This document shows, piece after piece, positions 1-8,015 of a DNA stretch of 15,318 bases. Position 1 is the first letter of the stretch. The number at the start of each line of letters is the position of its first letter. Origin of the DNA: Methylomonas sp. (lineage in GTDB: Bacteria; Pseudomonadota; Gammaproteobacteria; Methylococcales; Methylomonadaceae). The position numbers were made by a program, and so were the translations under genes. The notes below the pieces were generated by a model, which ran no database searches, was not told the DNA's origin, and saw only the letters and a list, made by a program, of their open reading frames with translations. The stretch is from positions 1 through 15,318 of the forward strand of contig JALSLS010000269.1 of assembly GCA_026988195.1 (NCBI GenBank), read 5' to 3'.

Positions 1-61
1 GGTTGTTTGGACTCAGAGTACGGATGGTAAAGTACAGACTTTAAAGTCTCAGCAGTTATAG
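1..61 (+). CDS. C-terminal end of an unknown protein (partial)
   Basis: The frame starting at base 2 is open from the window edge to a TAG at 59-61 and reads VVWTQSTDGKVQTLKSQQL. Only about 19 residues are visible, so no family can be assigned firmly. The VVWTQ...DGK pattern resembles the last strand of an Asp-box/BNR propeller. It also resembles the C-terminus of the BNR lipoprotein encoded on the opposite strand at 410-1636, which ends FALWTENNGHKLVLVTLLL. I infer a second BNR-type protein convergent with the first, but a chance open frame of this length cannot be excluded. Confidence 0.45.
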   Translation, partial: VVWTQSTDGKVQTLKSQQL

Positions 62-94
62 CATATAAAACCAGTCTAGTGGCTGGGGCGCATG

Positions 95-136
95 CTTTAG
101 CCTGTATGAATAGTAAGGAAGGTTGCAGGGCTAAAG
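95..136. repeat. Inverted repeat downstream of the left-edge gene
   Basis: CTTTAGCC (95-102) pairs with GGCTAAAG (129-136), and the adjoining TG/CA extends the stem with one bulge. The loop is about 22 nt. There is no T-run, so it is not a classic intrinsic terminator. It may be a stabilising 3' hairpin of the gene ending at 61 or a degenerate intergenic repeat. Confidence 0.35.
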
Positions 137-192
137 AGACTGTAAATGTACTCTCTCTTAACAGGTAAAAGCATTAAATTAAGCAAGTTCAT

Positions 193-262
193 GTAGGATG
201 TGCTGACGATAGGAAGCGCATCGCTTGCTGTTGATGCGCTTCCTATCGTCTGCACATCCTAC
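193..262. repeat. Long palindrome, likely pair of inverted REP sequences (BIME-like)
   Basis: Two 30-bp arms, 193-222 and 233-262, are reverse complements with a single mismatch (T204 opposite T251), around a 10-nt centre GCTTGCTGTT. Each arm starts GTAGGATGTGC and ends GCGCATC, so each arm can also fold on itself (GATGTGC against GCGCATC, one G-T wobble), as in REP units. Two REPs in opposite orientation make a BIME-type unit. It lies between the convergent left-edge gene and the BNR lipoprotein gene, a usual location. No RAYT transposase is present in the window. Confidence 0.8.
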
Positions 263-295
263 TTATTACCATTACCTTTAGGTAACTGGTAATAA
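263..295. repeat. Imperfect hairpin next to the REP pair
   Basis: TTATTACC (263-270) pairs with GGTAATAA (288-295), and inside it TACCT (273-277) pairs with AGGTA (280-284). It is downstream of the minus-strand BNR gene (stop at 410) and could protect or help end that transcript, but no T-run follows on either strand. Apart from this, the REP pair and the inverted repeat at 95-136, nothing else is recognised in 62-409. Confidence 0.4.
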
Positions 296-409
296 ATAAC
301 CCACCCAGATTGTGCAGGTTTTTTGTTGCTGGTTGCCTTAATGGCAATGAGGCTCTCAGTGGGTAAATTCATTCTTTTAAGCTCCCTAAAGCCTGCGCCC
401 CAAAATTGA

Positions 410-1636
410 TTACAACAATAAGGTGACTAACACTAATTTATGTCCATTATTTTCAGTCCATAATGCAAAGAAACCATTTTCAGTTTTAACAATACGGGGG
501 TGGGAGGCTCTCACGTTTGCTTGAGATAGTTGTTTTGCAGTAGACCAGCTGATACCTTGGTCTTTTGACTCAGACATAAATACGCTTAAACCTTCTGCAG
601 TCATCGAATCCCAGACAGCAACAACTCGACCATCATTATGAGAGGCAATATCTGCATGAATTGCCGATTCAGTGCCTAATTGTTTTGCAGTCGACCAGTT
701 TTTACCGGCATCATCTGAATAGAGATAATGTACCCCTAGATGATCTTGATGCCCTGTACCAACAATACTATGCAAACGTTTATGGCCTGCGGTATTTTGA
801 AAGTCTAAGCCTCCACCAATATGAGGACAGCCATCAAATTGCCAGTTAAAAGCACCGACATAATTTAAACGCTGCCACTGATCACCTTTGATAACACCTA
901 TTGAAAAATCAGAAGGCTGTTTGTCACGGTAGAGTACATAAGGCTTACCATCAAAATCTGTTTTAACTGTATTCCAGCAACAAGAACAGGTTACTTTATC
1001 CAGTGTTATATTGGCTTGCCAGCTTAGGCCACCATCTGTAGATTTTGCATAATATAAGCCTTGAGTAGCATTTATACCTGTTGAACCTAGCCGACTATCA
1101 AGCCAGACAGTATGGATGGAATTTTTATCTGCAGCCATATCTAAATAACCATGAGGTCCTTTTTTCCAGTCGGGTGGGGTTTGGGTCAATTGCCAGTTTT
1201 TACCTTCATCGGTTGAGCGAACCGTTTGCATGGCACCTGCTTTAAAGCGGGTTGATTCATTATAGCGAGTCCAGTTGACTACAATATTACTACCTTGGAC
1301 GGCAATCTGAGCATCATTACCTCGCGTCATTTTTATAGCTAAATTATCAGCATTTAAAATTTTACTGGCTGTCGACCAGTTTTTTCCACCATCGGTACTG
1401 TATTGATACCAAAGTGTTTTTTTATGTGCTTGTAGATTTCCGGTTAATAGGTGTAATTTGTTACTTTGCTGAAAAATATCAACACTGATAACACCATCAG
1501 TAGATTTATGCTGGTGTTTTTGTTGTTTTACAACCGTGGGTTTAAGCTGTTGAGAGGCTGAAATTTCAGCTTCAGGAGAAACAGAACAAGCATTAAGAAT
1601 TAGTAAAAGGGAAAGATAAAAAAAGTGTTTATTCAT
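410..1636 (-). CDS. BNR/Asp-box (sialidase-fold) lipoprotein with CSCC and CPH motifs
   Basis: A 408-residue protein if it starts at the ATG at 1636 (MNKHFFYLSLLLILNAC...). The N-terminus is a lipoprotein signal with lipobox LNAC and the lipidated Cys at 17. The open frame extends to an ATG at 1804, but that extension runs through the intrinsic terminator at 1673-1705 and into the palindromic repeat at 1727-1890, so I reject it. An ATG at 1648 is a possible alternative; neither start has a strong Shine-Dalgarno. Five Asp-box motifs (S-x-D-x-G-x-x-W, such as STDGGKNW and STDEGKNW) indicate a beta-propeller of the sialidase/BNR superfamily. The family is mostly binding or glycosidase proteins, and the catalytic residues of true sialidases are not evident. 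Unusual features are CSCCW at about 217-221, CPHIGGG at about 270-276 and a His/Lys-rich segment after the signal peptide. These suggest disulfides or a metal site (inference). It follows the TonB receptor gene but is separated from it by a terminator. Confidence 0.85.
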   Translation of the reverse strand: MNKHFFYLSLLLILNACSVSPEAEISASQQLKPTVVKQQKHQHKSTDGVISVDIFQQSNKLHLLTGNLQAHKKTLWYQYSTDGGKNWSTASKILNADNLAIKMTRGNDAQIAVQGSNIVVNWTRYNESTRFKAGAMQTVRSTDEGKNWQLTQTPPDWKKGPHGYLDMAADKNSIHTVWLDSRLGSTGINATQGLYYAKSTDGGLSWQANITLDKVTCSCCWNTVKTDFDGKPYVLYRDKQPSDFSIGVIKGDQWQRLNYVGAFNWQFDGCPHIGGGLDFQNTAGHKRLHSIVGTGHQDHLGVHYLYSDDAGKNWSTAKQLGTESAIHADIASHNDGRVVAVWDSMTAEGLSVFMSESKDQGISWSTAKQLSQANVRASHPRIVKTENGFFALWTENNGHKLVLVTLLL

Positions 1637-1672
1637 TAGGAAAGCCATTTTTATTGTTATTGCTTTAAATGA

Positions 1673-1705
1673 AAAAAGCCCCCTTGCTAAACAAGGGAGC
1701 TTTTT
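1673..1705 (-). terminator. Intrinsic terminator, probably of the TonB receptor transcript
   Basis: AAAAAGCCCCCTTG (1673-1686) and CAAGGGAGCTTTTT (1692-1705) form a 14-bp stem with one G-T wobble and a 5-nt loop. Read on the minus strand it ends in a T-run and lies about 190 bp past the receptor stop codon. The A/T symmetry would let it work in both directions. It sits only about 37 bp upstream of the BNR lipoprotein ATG, which implies that gene has its own promoter or relies on readthrough. Confidence 0.8.
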
Positions 1706-1726
1706 AGATCTTATACAGCTATAAGG

Positions 1727-1890
1727 TATACTTCGCGCGGTCACGGATGCGGAATTTATAAGCTGCTGATTTTTGTCGATAGCAAGGCGCTGAAACAGGC
1801 GCATAGCAAGCTACGAAACTGTTTCAGCAACGCAGCTATCGGCAAAAACTCAGCGGTTAGAAAACCGCAGTCGTGACCGCGCGAAGTATA
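1727..1890. repeat. Foldback element, copy 1, with conserved apical core
   Basis: The 164-bp sequence folds almost end to end. Outer arms TATACTTCGCGCGGTCACG (1727-1745) and 1872-1890 are perfect 19-bp complements. A middle stem is formed by 1762-1783 and 1835-1854 (around TTTTTG/CAAAAA). An inner stem is GCTGAAACAG (1789-1798) with 1819-1828. The centre holds AGGCGCATAGCAAGCTACG (1797-1815), identical to the centre of the copy at 10712-10873. It begins 2 bp past the TonB receptor stop codon and ends before that gene's terminator, so it should be transcribed in the receptor mRNA's 3' region. It could be a MITE-like repeat or a structured RNA. Confidence 0.85.
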
Positions 1891-1892
1891 GG

Positions 1893-4178
1893 TTAAATAT
1901 CTAGACCAATACTTGCGAAATAAGTTCTTTGTGGGTAAGGGTGAAAGTCGTAGTATTTTTCATTAAGAATATTATCGACACCAACAGAGAATTTAGCGGT
2001 TATATCATGACCTACATCCATTTTGAAGGCTGATTTAAAATTGACCAGTACGTATTCATCCGATGCGCCGTAAACATGTCCAACAATGTCGGCATTATCA
2101 GCATTAGTTTGTTGTCTACTTCTATATTGCACCGCAACACTGTTATCCCATTGCTCGGTAGCGTGATAAGTTAATGTACCATTAGCTCGCCATCTTGGAA
2201 CTCTAACCCATTCATTACCGATGGTAGCAGGGTTATTAGCATCTTCCTTGATTTCTTTATTTAACCAAGTTCCATTTACATTTAAGCCAACAGGAAGATC
2301 CATAATATGATCTTGCTGATAAACAAACTCAACGCCGATAGTTTCAGTTTTATCTATTCCTCGAGTTCTATTGCGTGTTCTACCATTATTTTCTAGCGTT
2401 TGAGTATTCATAATCTCGTTTTCAATGGTATTGTAAAACAAGGAAACACTGGTGTAGCCTTCATCTAATGCATATTGAATTTTAAAGTCATGAAAATAAC
2501 CAGACTCAGGTGCTAGAGTAGGGTCTGAAATATTAACAGCATTGGCGTTACTAGAACTATCAAATAGTTCCTCAGCTACAGCAAAGCGATAGGCTTTACT
2601 AAACGAGTAACGCAAGGTTAACTCATCTGTTGGAGTAAAGCTTAGAGAGGCTTTTGGAGAAATCCTACCGGCATCACGGTCATCAAGACCACCTGTTCCA
2701 TTTTGGTCGTTGATATGCCCTCTTGAGGTAGACCAGTGATCATAGCGTAATCCTGCCATAATATTCCAGTCTTCAATAAAATCCCAGTCAGCTTGCATAA
2801 AAGCACTATGAGTTTGAGTTGAGCCCCCATCAGCATCTTCAAGTATCCCCGTTGAACCGTCTGAAAGAATAGCATGTCTATCAATATCAAGGTATGAATG
2901 GTTAAACTGGTAGCCAAACATCATGCCTAAGTCATTACGACCAAACAAGCTTTGTGTTGCCAGTTTAACACTGTAATCAACCCACCATACTTCAATATCA
3001 ACAACATCTCCTTTTTTATCAGTCGCATACCTAGGGTCATTTTGGCTAAAATCGGAGGTTACAGTTCTGTCGTTAAAGGCATCAAAGAAACTAGCAGTAG
3101 TATCAATATCCCAAGAATCCGTTAATTTACCTGATAAGTTAAAACCATAGACTAGAGTTTGTCTTTCGTTTTCGCTTCCCGTTAAGGTTGGGTTGCCAAA
3201 CCGAGAAGGGTTGGCAGTAAAGTCTTGTCCATTTTCAGTGACGGTTACATTTGTCCCCCAAAAAGGGTTGCCTGCAGCGTCAGATAAATAAGTTCTAGAT
3301 TGGCTATTTCTTTCCGTGTCTTCAAAGGCTAAAGTAAATAAACCTCTAAGATCATCATTAAAGTCGTAACTAATTTTCATTTCATAAAGATCAGTTATAT
3401 TTTCATTGATACCTTTGTCTGCAGTAAGAATACTAGGGACACCTGCTACAGTTTGTGTTGAGTAGCCCCCTGTGACAGGTATTCCCGTGGTTCCTGTAGT
3501 GGGAGTGCTTGCAGCAAATGACTGAGGTTGCCCTTCATTCTCTAAATGATTATAAAAACCAAAAATAGTCCAATCACCAAAGCGGTTCCCTGCTGAAATA
3601 AATTCTTTATGGCCCGTTAGAACCTCTTCTTTTTGTCCATTTTGACTGGAAGGCTGAATAATGCCTGTGGCCTCCATACTCATTTCAAATTTTTCTGGCA
3701 AACGTGTTTTTAGATCAAACGTACCTCCAAAAGAGCCTTTATGTTCAGCTGAATAGGGACCATAAAAAACGGTTGCAGATTCTAATGCATTGGGTGCTAT
3801 CAAATTCCATTTAGGCGCACCATTCCATTTGGTTTGTACGGGGTTGTGTAATGGCAAACCATCAACATACATGTTGAAATGGCCAGTCTGAAAGTTGGTT
3901 GAGCCTCTAATTGCTGTTACCCCGTTGGTATCACCATAGAAGCGCCTTCTTACATGGACACTAGGTGCCATTCTGATAATATCTTCAGAACTGGTAACGT
4001 TTGTTTTTTCCATATCTTCTTTGCTTATATTAAAACTTGGCGTAGCAATAGTGGTATTTGGAAAAAGTTTATGTGCTGTGGTGATAATCATATCCTCACC
4101 ATGGTGGATGTCTGATTCGGCGACTGCTGACATACTAGGGAGTATGCAGAGCAGGGCTAAAGTAGATTTAGAAGTCAT
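1893..4178 (-). CDS. TonB-dependent outer-membrane receptor
   Basis: A receptor of 761 residues from the ATG at 4178 (MTSKSTLALL...). This start is preferred over the upstream ATG at 4235 because AAGG lies just before it and it gives a clean signal peptide ending SAVA-ES (about 1-20). The frame from 4235 would add 19 residues ahead of that signal. After a His-containing linker comes a TonB-box-like DMIITTA (about 29-35). A plug domain follows (about 45-160), with VTAIRGSTN, MYVDGLPLHNP and ESATVFYGPYSAEHKGSFGG. The remainder is a 22-stranded-type barrel ending HPYPQRTYFASIGLDI, with the characteristic final aromatic-rich strand. It should move a large or scarce ligand (siderophore, metal chelate, cofactor or oligosaccharide) across the outer membrane using TonB/ExbBD, which are not in the window. 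The substrate cannot be told from sequence. The BNR lipoprotein downstream and the FG-GAP/DUF255 pair upstream may be functional partners. Confidence 0.93.
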   Translation of the reverse strand: MTSKSTLALLCILPSMSAVAESDIHHGEDMIITTAHKLFPNTTIATPSFNISKEDMEKTNVTSSEDIIRMAPSVHVRRRFYGDTNGVTAIRGSTNFQTGHFNMYVDGLPLHNPVQTKWNGAPKWNLIAPNALESATVFYGPYSAEHKGSFGGTFDLKTRLPEKFEMSMEATGIIQPSSQNGQKEEVLTGHKEFISAGNRFGDWTIFGFYNHLENEGQPQSFAASTPTTGTTGIPVTGGYSTQTVAGVPSILTADKGINENITDLYEMKISYDFNDDLRGLFTLAFEDTERNSQSRTYLSDAAGNPFWGTNVTVTENGQDFTANPSRFGNPTLTGSENERQTLVYGFNLSGKLTDSWDIDTTASFFDAFNDRTVTSDFSQNDPRYATDKKGDVVDIEVWWVDYSVKLATQSLFGRNDLGMMFGYQFNHSYLDIDRHAILSDGSTGILEDADGGSTQTHSAFMQADWDFIEDWNIMAGLRYDHWSTSRGHINDQNGTGGLDDRDAGRISPKASLSFTPTDELTLRYSFSKAYRFAVAEELFDSSSNANAVNISDPTLAPESGYFHDFKIQYALDEGYTSVSLFYNTIENEIMNTQTLENNGRTRNRTRGIDKTETIGVEFVYQQDHIMDLPVGLNVNGTWLNKEIKEDANNPATIGNEWVRVPRWRANGTLTYHATEQWDNSVAVQYRSRQQTNADNADIVGHVYGASDEYVLVNFKSAFKMDVGHDITAKFSVGVDNILNEKYYDFHPYPQRTYFASIGLDI

Positions 4179-4204
4179 AAAAGCCTTAAAATTTGTATTG
4201 TTAT

Positions 4205-4221
4205 GCAACAAAATGTTGTGC
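4205..4221. promoter_or_regulatory. Imperfect inverted repeat in the TonB receptor leader
   Basis: TGCAACA, AAA, TGTTGTGCA forms an inverted repeat (one extra CA in one arm) about 27-43 bp upstream of the receptor ATG. It could be an operator or an mRNA hairpin. It does not match a Fur box. The region from here to 4485 is AT- and purine-rich and shows no gene and no convincing promoter. Confidence 0.3.
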
Positions 4222-4485
4222 AAAAACAAAAGCAAGTTCTATTCCAGTATTGCTATTCATTATTATTTGGTTATTTTTGTTTTTATTTGATTGATTTTAA
4301 AGTATAAGTTGGGTGTTAATGTTACGTGTTAGAGGTAAGGGTGGAATGTTAGAGTGAGGGTATGGTAGGGCAAATAACTGAGCTGAGTAGGTTAAATAAC
4401 ACAGTTGAATTATGACTGCTTTCTTTTGCAGTTAGGCCTGCTTAAGGTAAGGATAATACAAACACTGCGCCCCAATGAATTAATT

Positions 4486-4623
4486 GAGAATAGAAACCGT
4501 CGCGAGGGAAAGGCCTTTTGAGTCAGTTTTTCGTTCATTTGAGGCGAATAGTTGTGCTATTTAACGAAAATGAACGGAAAAAGTGGCTAAAAGGGCTTTT
4601 TCCGTAGCAGGTTCTCTATTCTC
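4486..4623. repeat. Foldback element, copy 3 (divergent), with related apical core
   Basis: GAGAATAGAAACC (4486-4498) pairs with 4610-4623 with one bulged base. The interval 4499-4540 pairs imperfectly with 4568-4609, becoming perfect for the nine pairs CGTTCATTT/AAATGAACG. The 27-nt apex (4541-4567) reads GAGGCGAATAG, TTGTG, CTATTTAACGA. The other copies have GAGGCGCATAG, CAAG, CTACGCAACGA in that place. T5 and A5 tracts flank the apex as in the other copies, and CTAAAAG replaces TTAGAAA in the 3' arm. It lies in the roughly 550-bp gap between the receptor start and the FG-GAP gene stop. Confidence 0.75.
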
Positions 4624-4626
4624 GGA

Positions 4627-4656
4627 CAACCTCCTAGAGTGGCGCTCTGAAGGTTG
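4627..4656. repeat. Small two-stage hairpin beside foldback copy 3
   Basis: CAACCT (4627-4632) pairs with AGGTTG (4651-4656), and AGAG/CTCT pairs inside it around TGGCG. It lies downstream of the minus-strand FG-GAP gene (stop at 4728). No T-run follows on the minus strand, so it may stabilise the 3' end of that transcript rather than act as an intrinsic terminator. Confidence 0.4.
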
Positions 4657-4727
4657 GTGGTACTTGTGCATCACAAGCTGCATTCCTACGCTGGGCAGAT
4701 GTGATGGCATGGTATTTACTGCGGTAA

Positions 4728-7700
4728 TCACTGAAAAAGTTGAAGAGCCCCTTGATTATTAGAGACTAAAGCGGATACCTTGCTATCTCCGCTTAATTGA
4801 ATGGGTTTTAAGTCTCGTGCATTATTTGTGGTTAAAAAACCACTCTCTTGAGGGGGAAGTGATTTAAAGCCAAGTTTTCCATCGCCTAATAACAAGCCGC
4901 CGATTCCAGCATCATAACGGACAGTTTCAACTTCAGTTCCGTAAAAATTGCCTGTGTAAAGAATATCAAGGTGGCTATCTTGGTTAAAATCTTGTATTAA
5001 AATGCCTGTTATGGGCGAAATCTGGGCGGTCATGGGGAGTGCTTTAATTGTAAAGCCCTTTTTGCCATTGTTTATAAGGAGTGAACTGCTAAATGTTTCC
5101 GCTTTAAGTGTTTGTGCATTTCGTAACTTGTCAGCGGGATAAATTGTATTCATATCGGCTTCAGCGAATGATTGAAAGGTGGGAAACTTTGAGTTTAAGT
5201 TCGGCATCTGTTCTGCAGAACATTGACGACCTCTAATAGGCAGGTTTTTATTGTTTTTTCTAGAGGCTAAAATAATATCTAGGCTGCCATTTTGGTCAAA
5301 ATCATTTGCATAGACTGTGAGCGGTTTGCTTGGGCTGGGATGATATTTATTGTTTTTGCCAAGATTGCCCACCACAAAATCAATATCCCCGTCATGATCA
5401 AAGTCACCCTGAGCTAATTTAAGCCACCAGCCAGTACTGTTTAACAGGCCTTTTTGTTGGGTCACGTTTACAAAATGATTTTGCTGGTTTTCAAATAGAG
5501 TGATTGGCATCCATTCACCTACCAGCATTAAATCGAGATCGCCATCATTGTCATAGTCAACAAATTGAGCATCGGTGACCATGCCTACTTTATTAAGTGT
5601 GGGTGCCAGTGTTGCAGTTACATCAATAAACCGACCCCCCCTATTTTCCAATAAATAGCTAGAAGGTGTGGTTGGATATTGTCCTGGTACGCCTCGGCCA
5701 CCGATAAAGAGATCAATATCGCCATCGCTATCATAATCTCCAGAAGTAACCCGTAATCCACTGCTTATAAAATCAGGTAATATACCTTCAGTTATTGTAA
5801 ATTTACCTTGACCGTCATTTTTGTAGAGTCGGTCACGATAGGCTGGGTTATTAGCTTCAAGTTCATTACCTCCGCTGGAAACGTATAAGTCGAGGTCGCC
5901 GTCATTGTCAAAATCAAAAAACAGAGAGCCAAGGTCTTCTGATTTAGCTTGCTGCTCCCAGGGTTGAGAGTCGTTTTCAATAAATTTTTGAGCTTGGGTC
6001 TGGATAAATAATTTACCTGAGTAGCCCATTGATCCTCCTACAAAGAAATCTTCTAGGTGGTCGCCATTAACATCACCTACAGAAAGATAAGGGCCGTGTT
6101 CTGATTGTTTGTGAGGGAGTAAGACTTCCTTTTTAAAGTCGTTGTAGGTATTTTCTTTATGCAGATAATTGATTGCAGCACGGGCGCTGATATTTTTAAA
6201 TAAAGAGCTTGTGGTCGGTGCAGGGGGAGGCGCCGTAAGGTTGGTATAGTTAATCGTTAAGGTTGAATTGGCTTCAGCTTTTTCAACGACGCTTGTTTTC
6301 CCATCAGTCCATAGCACTGAGATTTCATTAATGCGTTTTTTATCGGCTATGCCAAAGTGTAAGCTGGGGTCAACGGATGAAAGATAACCATGGTTTAAGG
6401 CTAGTTTTTTAACTTGAGAGGTATCCCCTAGCTTGAGGGTAACGGTTGCTCCAATGCCTTGGCTATTATTTTTGGGTCCAGCCAGTTTGATGTTGATAAA
6501 ATTTTGCTGAGAGGGTTGATTAGAGATATTTTCATATAATAAAGCGGCATCATCAAGGTTATTAATCACCAGATCAAGATCGCCATCATTGTCAAAATCA
6601 GCATAAGCAGCACCGTTTGAATTGGTTAATTCTGTAATATTGCCTTGTTCATTAACCTGCTTGAAAGTTAAGTCTTTCTGGTTGTGATATAAATAATTAC
6701 GCTGTTTGCTGGTTGGCATTTCTGCAATCATTTCATTGAAAGTTAATGCTTTTTGAGCTATTTCAGTTTTTTTACGTAGACGACTGTAGAAGTCATTATC
6801 GGTAATATCACGTTTTATTCCGTTTGTGATAAATAAGTCTGCATAGCCATCATTGTCAAAATCAGCAAATAAGGGGGCCCAGCTCCAATCAGTCTTGGCA
6901 ATGCCAGATAATTGGCTTATTTCGCTAAACAGGCCATTACCTTGGTTTAACTGCAAAGTATTCAACATATACTGGTAATGCAATCCGCTGTCGATTAAGC
7001 GCCAGAAATTTTCTGTACTCATCGGTGCCATGAGGCGTTTGGCTCGGACATGGTCTTCGGGAACCATATCCAAAACGATTAAATCTTGCTTGCCGTCGTT
7101 ATTGATGTCAGCAAGATCAGATCCCATACTATAGAAAGAGGTATGCTTCATATGTTTGGCTATGCTCTCGGTGAATGTGCCATCATGGTTGTTGATAAAT
7201 AAGTTGTCAGGCTCTACATAGTCATTGGCTACATAAATATCATCCCAACCATCATTATTAAAATCATGAATAACAGCACTCAGTCCCCATGCGTAATTAA
7301 CAATGCCTGATGTTTGAGTAACATTGGTAAAATGGCCTTTGCCATTATTTTGATAAAGCTGGTCTGAGCGGTCAGCTGTGTATTTAATTTGCTCACGCGG
7401 GGTCACTAAATTATTATTTTCAAAATCATAACGATGATTGATAAGGAACATGTCTAAATCATTATCACGGTCGTAATCAAAAAAATAGGCTTGAATTGAA
7501 AAGCCAGCATCATTTAAACCATATTTTTTGGCTTCTTCTTTAAATGTTAAATCACCTTGATTTATATAAAGTAAGTTTTCTCTATCTTTATCATGTTGGT
7601 AAAGCCCTGAGCGGCAAACATAAATATCTAATAAACCATCGTTATTAATATCAATAAAGGTAACACCATTTTTCCAGCCGCTATCTATCTTATTGAAGCT

Positions 7701-8015
7701 GGTAGGAGGCATTTTTTTGAATTTAAAATTACCTTTGTTGAGATATAACTGGTTAGGTAGTTGATTGGCAGAGAAATAAATATCAACTAAGCCATCATTA
7801 TTAATATCCCCGACTGCAACCCCTGCTCCATTATAGATATAAGAGAAATTGAATAAATTATGGACTTGGTCTTCTGTTATCTGGTTGTTGAAATCAATAT
7901 TTGAATGGTTTGGTGCTATTTTATTAAAATGAAAAGATAGTGTCTGTTCCGATGCTGGATTAGCCAGAGCATAGCTTGAAAAAATCAGAGGGATTAGAGA
8001 GATAACTTTTTGCAT
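4728..8015 (-). CDS. Large exported FG-GAP/VCBS repeat protein with ASPIC/UnbV domain (CRTAC1-like)
   Basis: A 1095-residue protein with a signal peptide (about 1-18, ending SYALA-NP). Fourteen acidic calcium-binding-type loops of the D-x-N/D-x-D-G-x-x-D kind are visible. Seven lie before the central domain, at about 70, 122, 180, 251, 303, 385 and 473. Seven lie after it, at about 648, 701, 760, 820, 871, 905 and 1009. Between the two sets is an ASPIC/UnbV domain (about 517-590: GIGATV, GYLSSVDPSLHFGIA, ISVLWTDGKTSVVE). I infer two seven-bladed FG-GAP propellers joined by ASPIC/UnbV. A segment near 929-960 (GRQCSAEQMPN...KFPTFQSFAEAD) resembles, from memory, the same position in large Bacteroidota FG-GAP proteins. 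The ATG overlaps the TGA of the upstream DUF255 gene by one base (TGATG) and has AAAGGAC 5 nt before it, so translation is coupled. It probably acts in the periplasm or at the surface, in binding. No enzymatic motif is recognised. Confidence 0.92.
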   Translation of the reverse strand: MQKVISLIPLIFSSYALANPASEQTLSFHFNKIAPNHSNIDFNNQITEDQVHNLFNFSYIYNGAGVAVGDINNDGLVDIYFSANQLPNQLYLNKGNFKFKKMPPTSFNKIDSGWKNGVTFIDINNDGLLDIYVCRSGLYQHDKDRENLLYINQGDLTFKEEAKKYGLNDAGFSIQAYFFDYDRDNDLDMFLINHRYDFENNNLVTPREQIKYTADRSDQLYQNNGKGHFTNVTQTSGIVNYAWGLSAVIHDFNNDGWDDIYVANDYVEPDNLFINNHDGTFTESIAKHMKHTSFYSMGSDLADINNDGKQDLIVLDMVPEDHVRAKRLMAPMSTENFWRLIDSGLHYQYMLNTLQLNQGNGLFSEISQLSGIAKTDWSWAPLFADFDNDGYADLFITNGIKRDITDNDFYSRLRKKTEIAQKALTFNEMIAEMPTSKQRNYLYHNQKDLTFKQVNEQGNITELTNSNGAAYADFDNDGDLDLVINNLDDAALLYENISNQPSQQNFINIKLAGPKNNSQGIGATVTLKLGDTSQVKKLALNHGYLSSVDPSLHFGIADKKRINEISVLWTDGKTSVVEKAEANSTLTINYTNLTAPPPAPTTSSLFKNISARAAINYLHKENTYNDFKKEVLLPHKQSEHGPYLSVGDVNGDHLEDFFVGGSMGYSGKLFIQTQAQKFIENDSQPWEQQAKSEDLGSLFFDFDNDGDLDLYVSSGGNELEANNPAYRDRLYKNDGQGKFTITEGILPDFISSGLRVTSGDYDSDGDIDLFIGGRGVPGQYPTTPSSYLLENRGGRFIDVTATLAPTLNKVGMVTDAQFVDYDNDGDLDLMLVGEWMPITLFENQQNHFVNVTQQKGLLNSTGWWLKLAQGDFDHDGDIDFVVGNLGKNNKYHPSPSKPLTVYANDFDQNGSLDIILASRKNNKNLPIRGRQCSAEQMPNLNSKFPTFQSFAEADMNTIYPADKLRNAQTLKAETFSSSLLINNGKKGFTIKALPMTAQISPITGILIQDFNQDSHLDILYTGNFYGTEVETVRYDAGIGGLLLGDGKLGFKSLPPQESGFLTTNNARDLKPIQLSGDSKVSALVSNNQGALQLFQ

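Noticed and set aside
661..849. Plus-strand open frame of 62 codons
   Set aside because: It lies wholly antisense within the BNR lipoprotein gene, has no ribosome site and its protein shows no recognisable features.
4230..4270. Possible Fur box upstream of the TonB receptor
   Set aside because: The best alignment to the 19-bp consensus matches only about half the positions, as expected by chance in AT-rich DNA.
4021..4290. Plus-strand open frame of 89 codons over the TonB receptor start
   Set aside because: It is antisense to the receptor's signal peptide and leader. The hydrophobic look comes from reading AT-rich sequence, and no ribosome site is seen.
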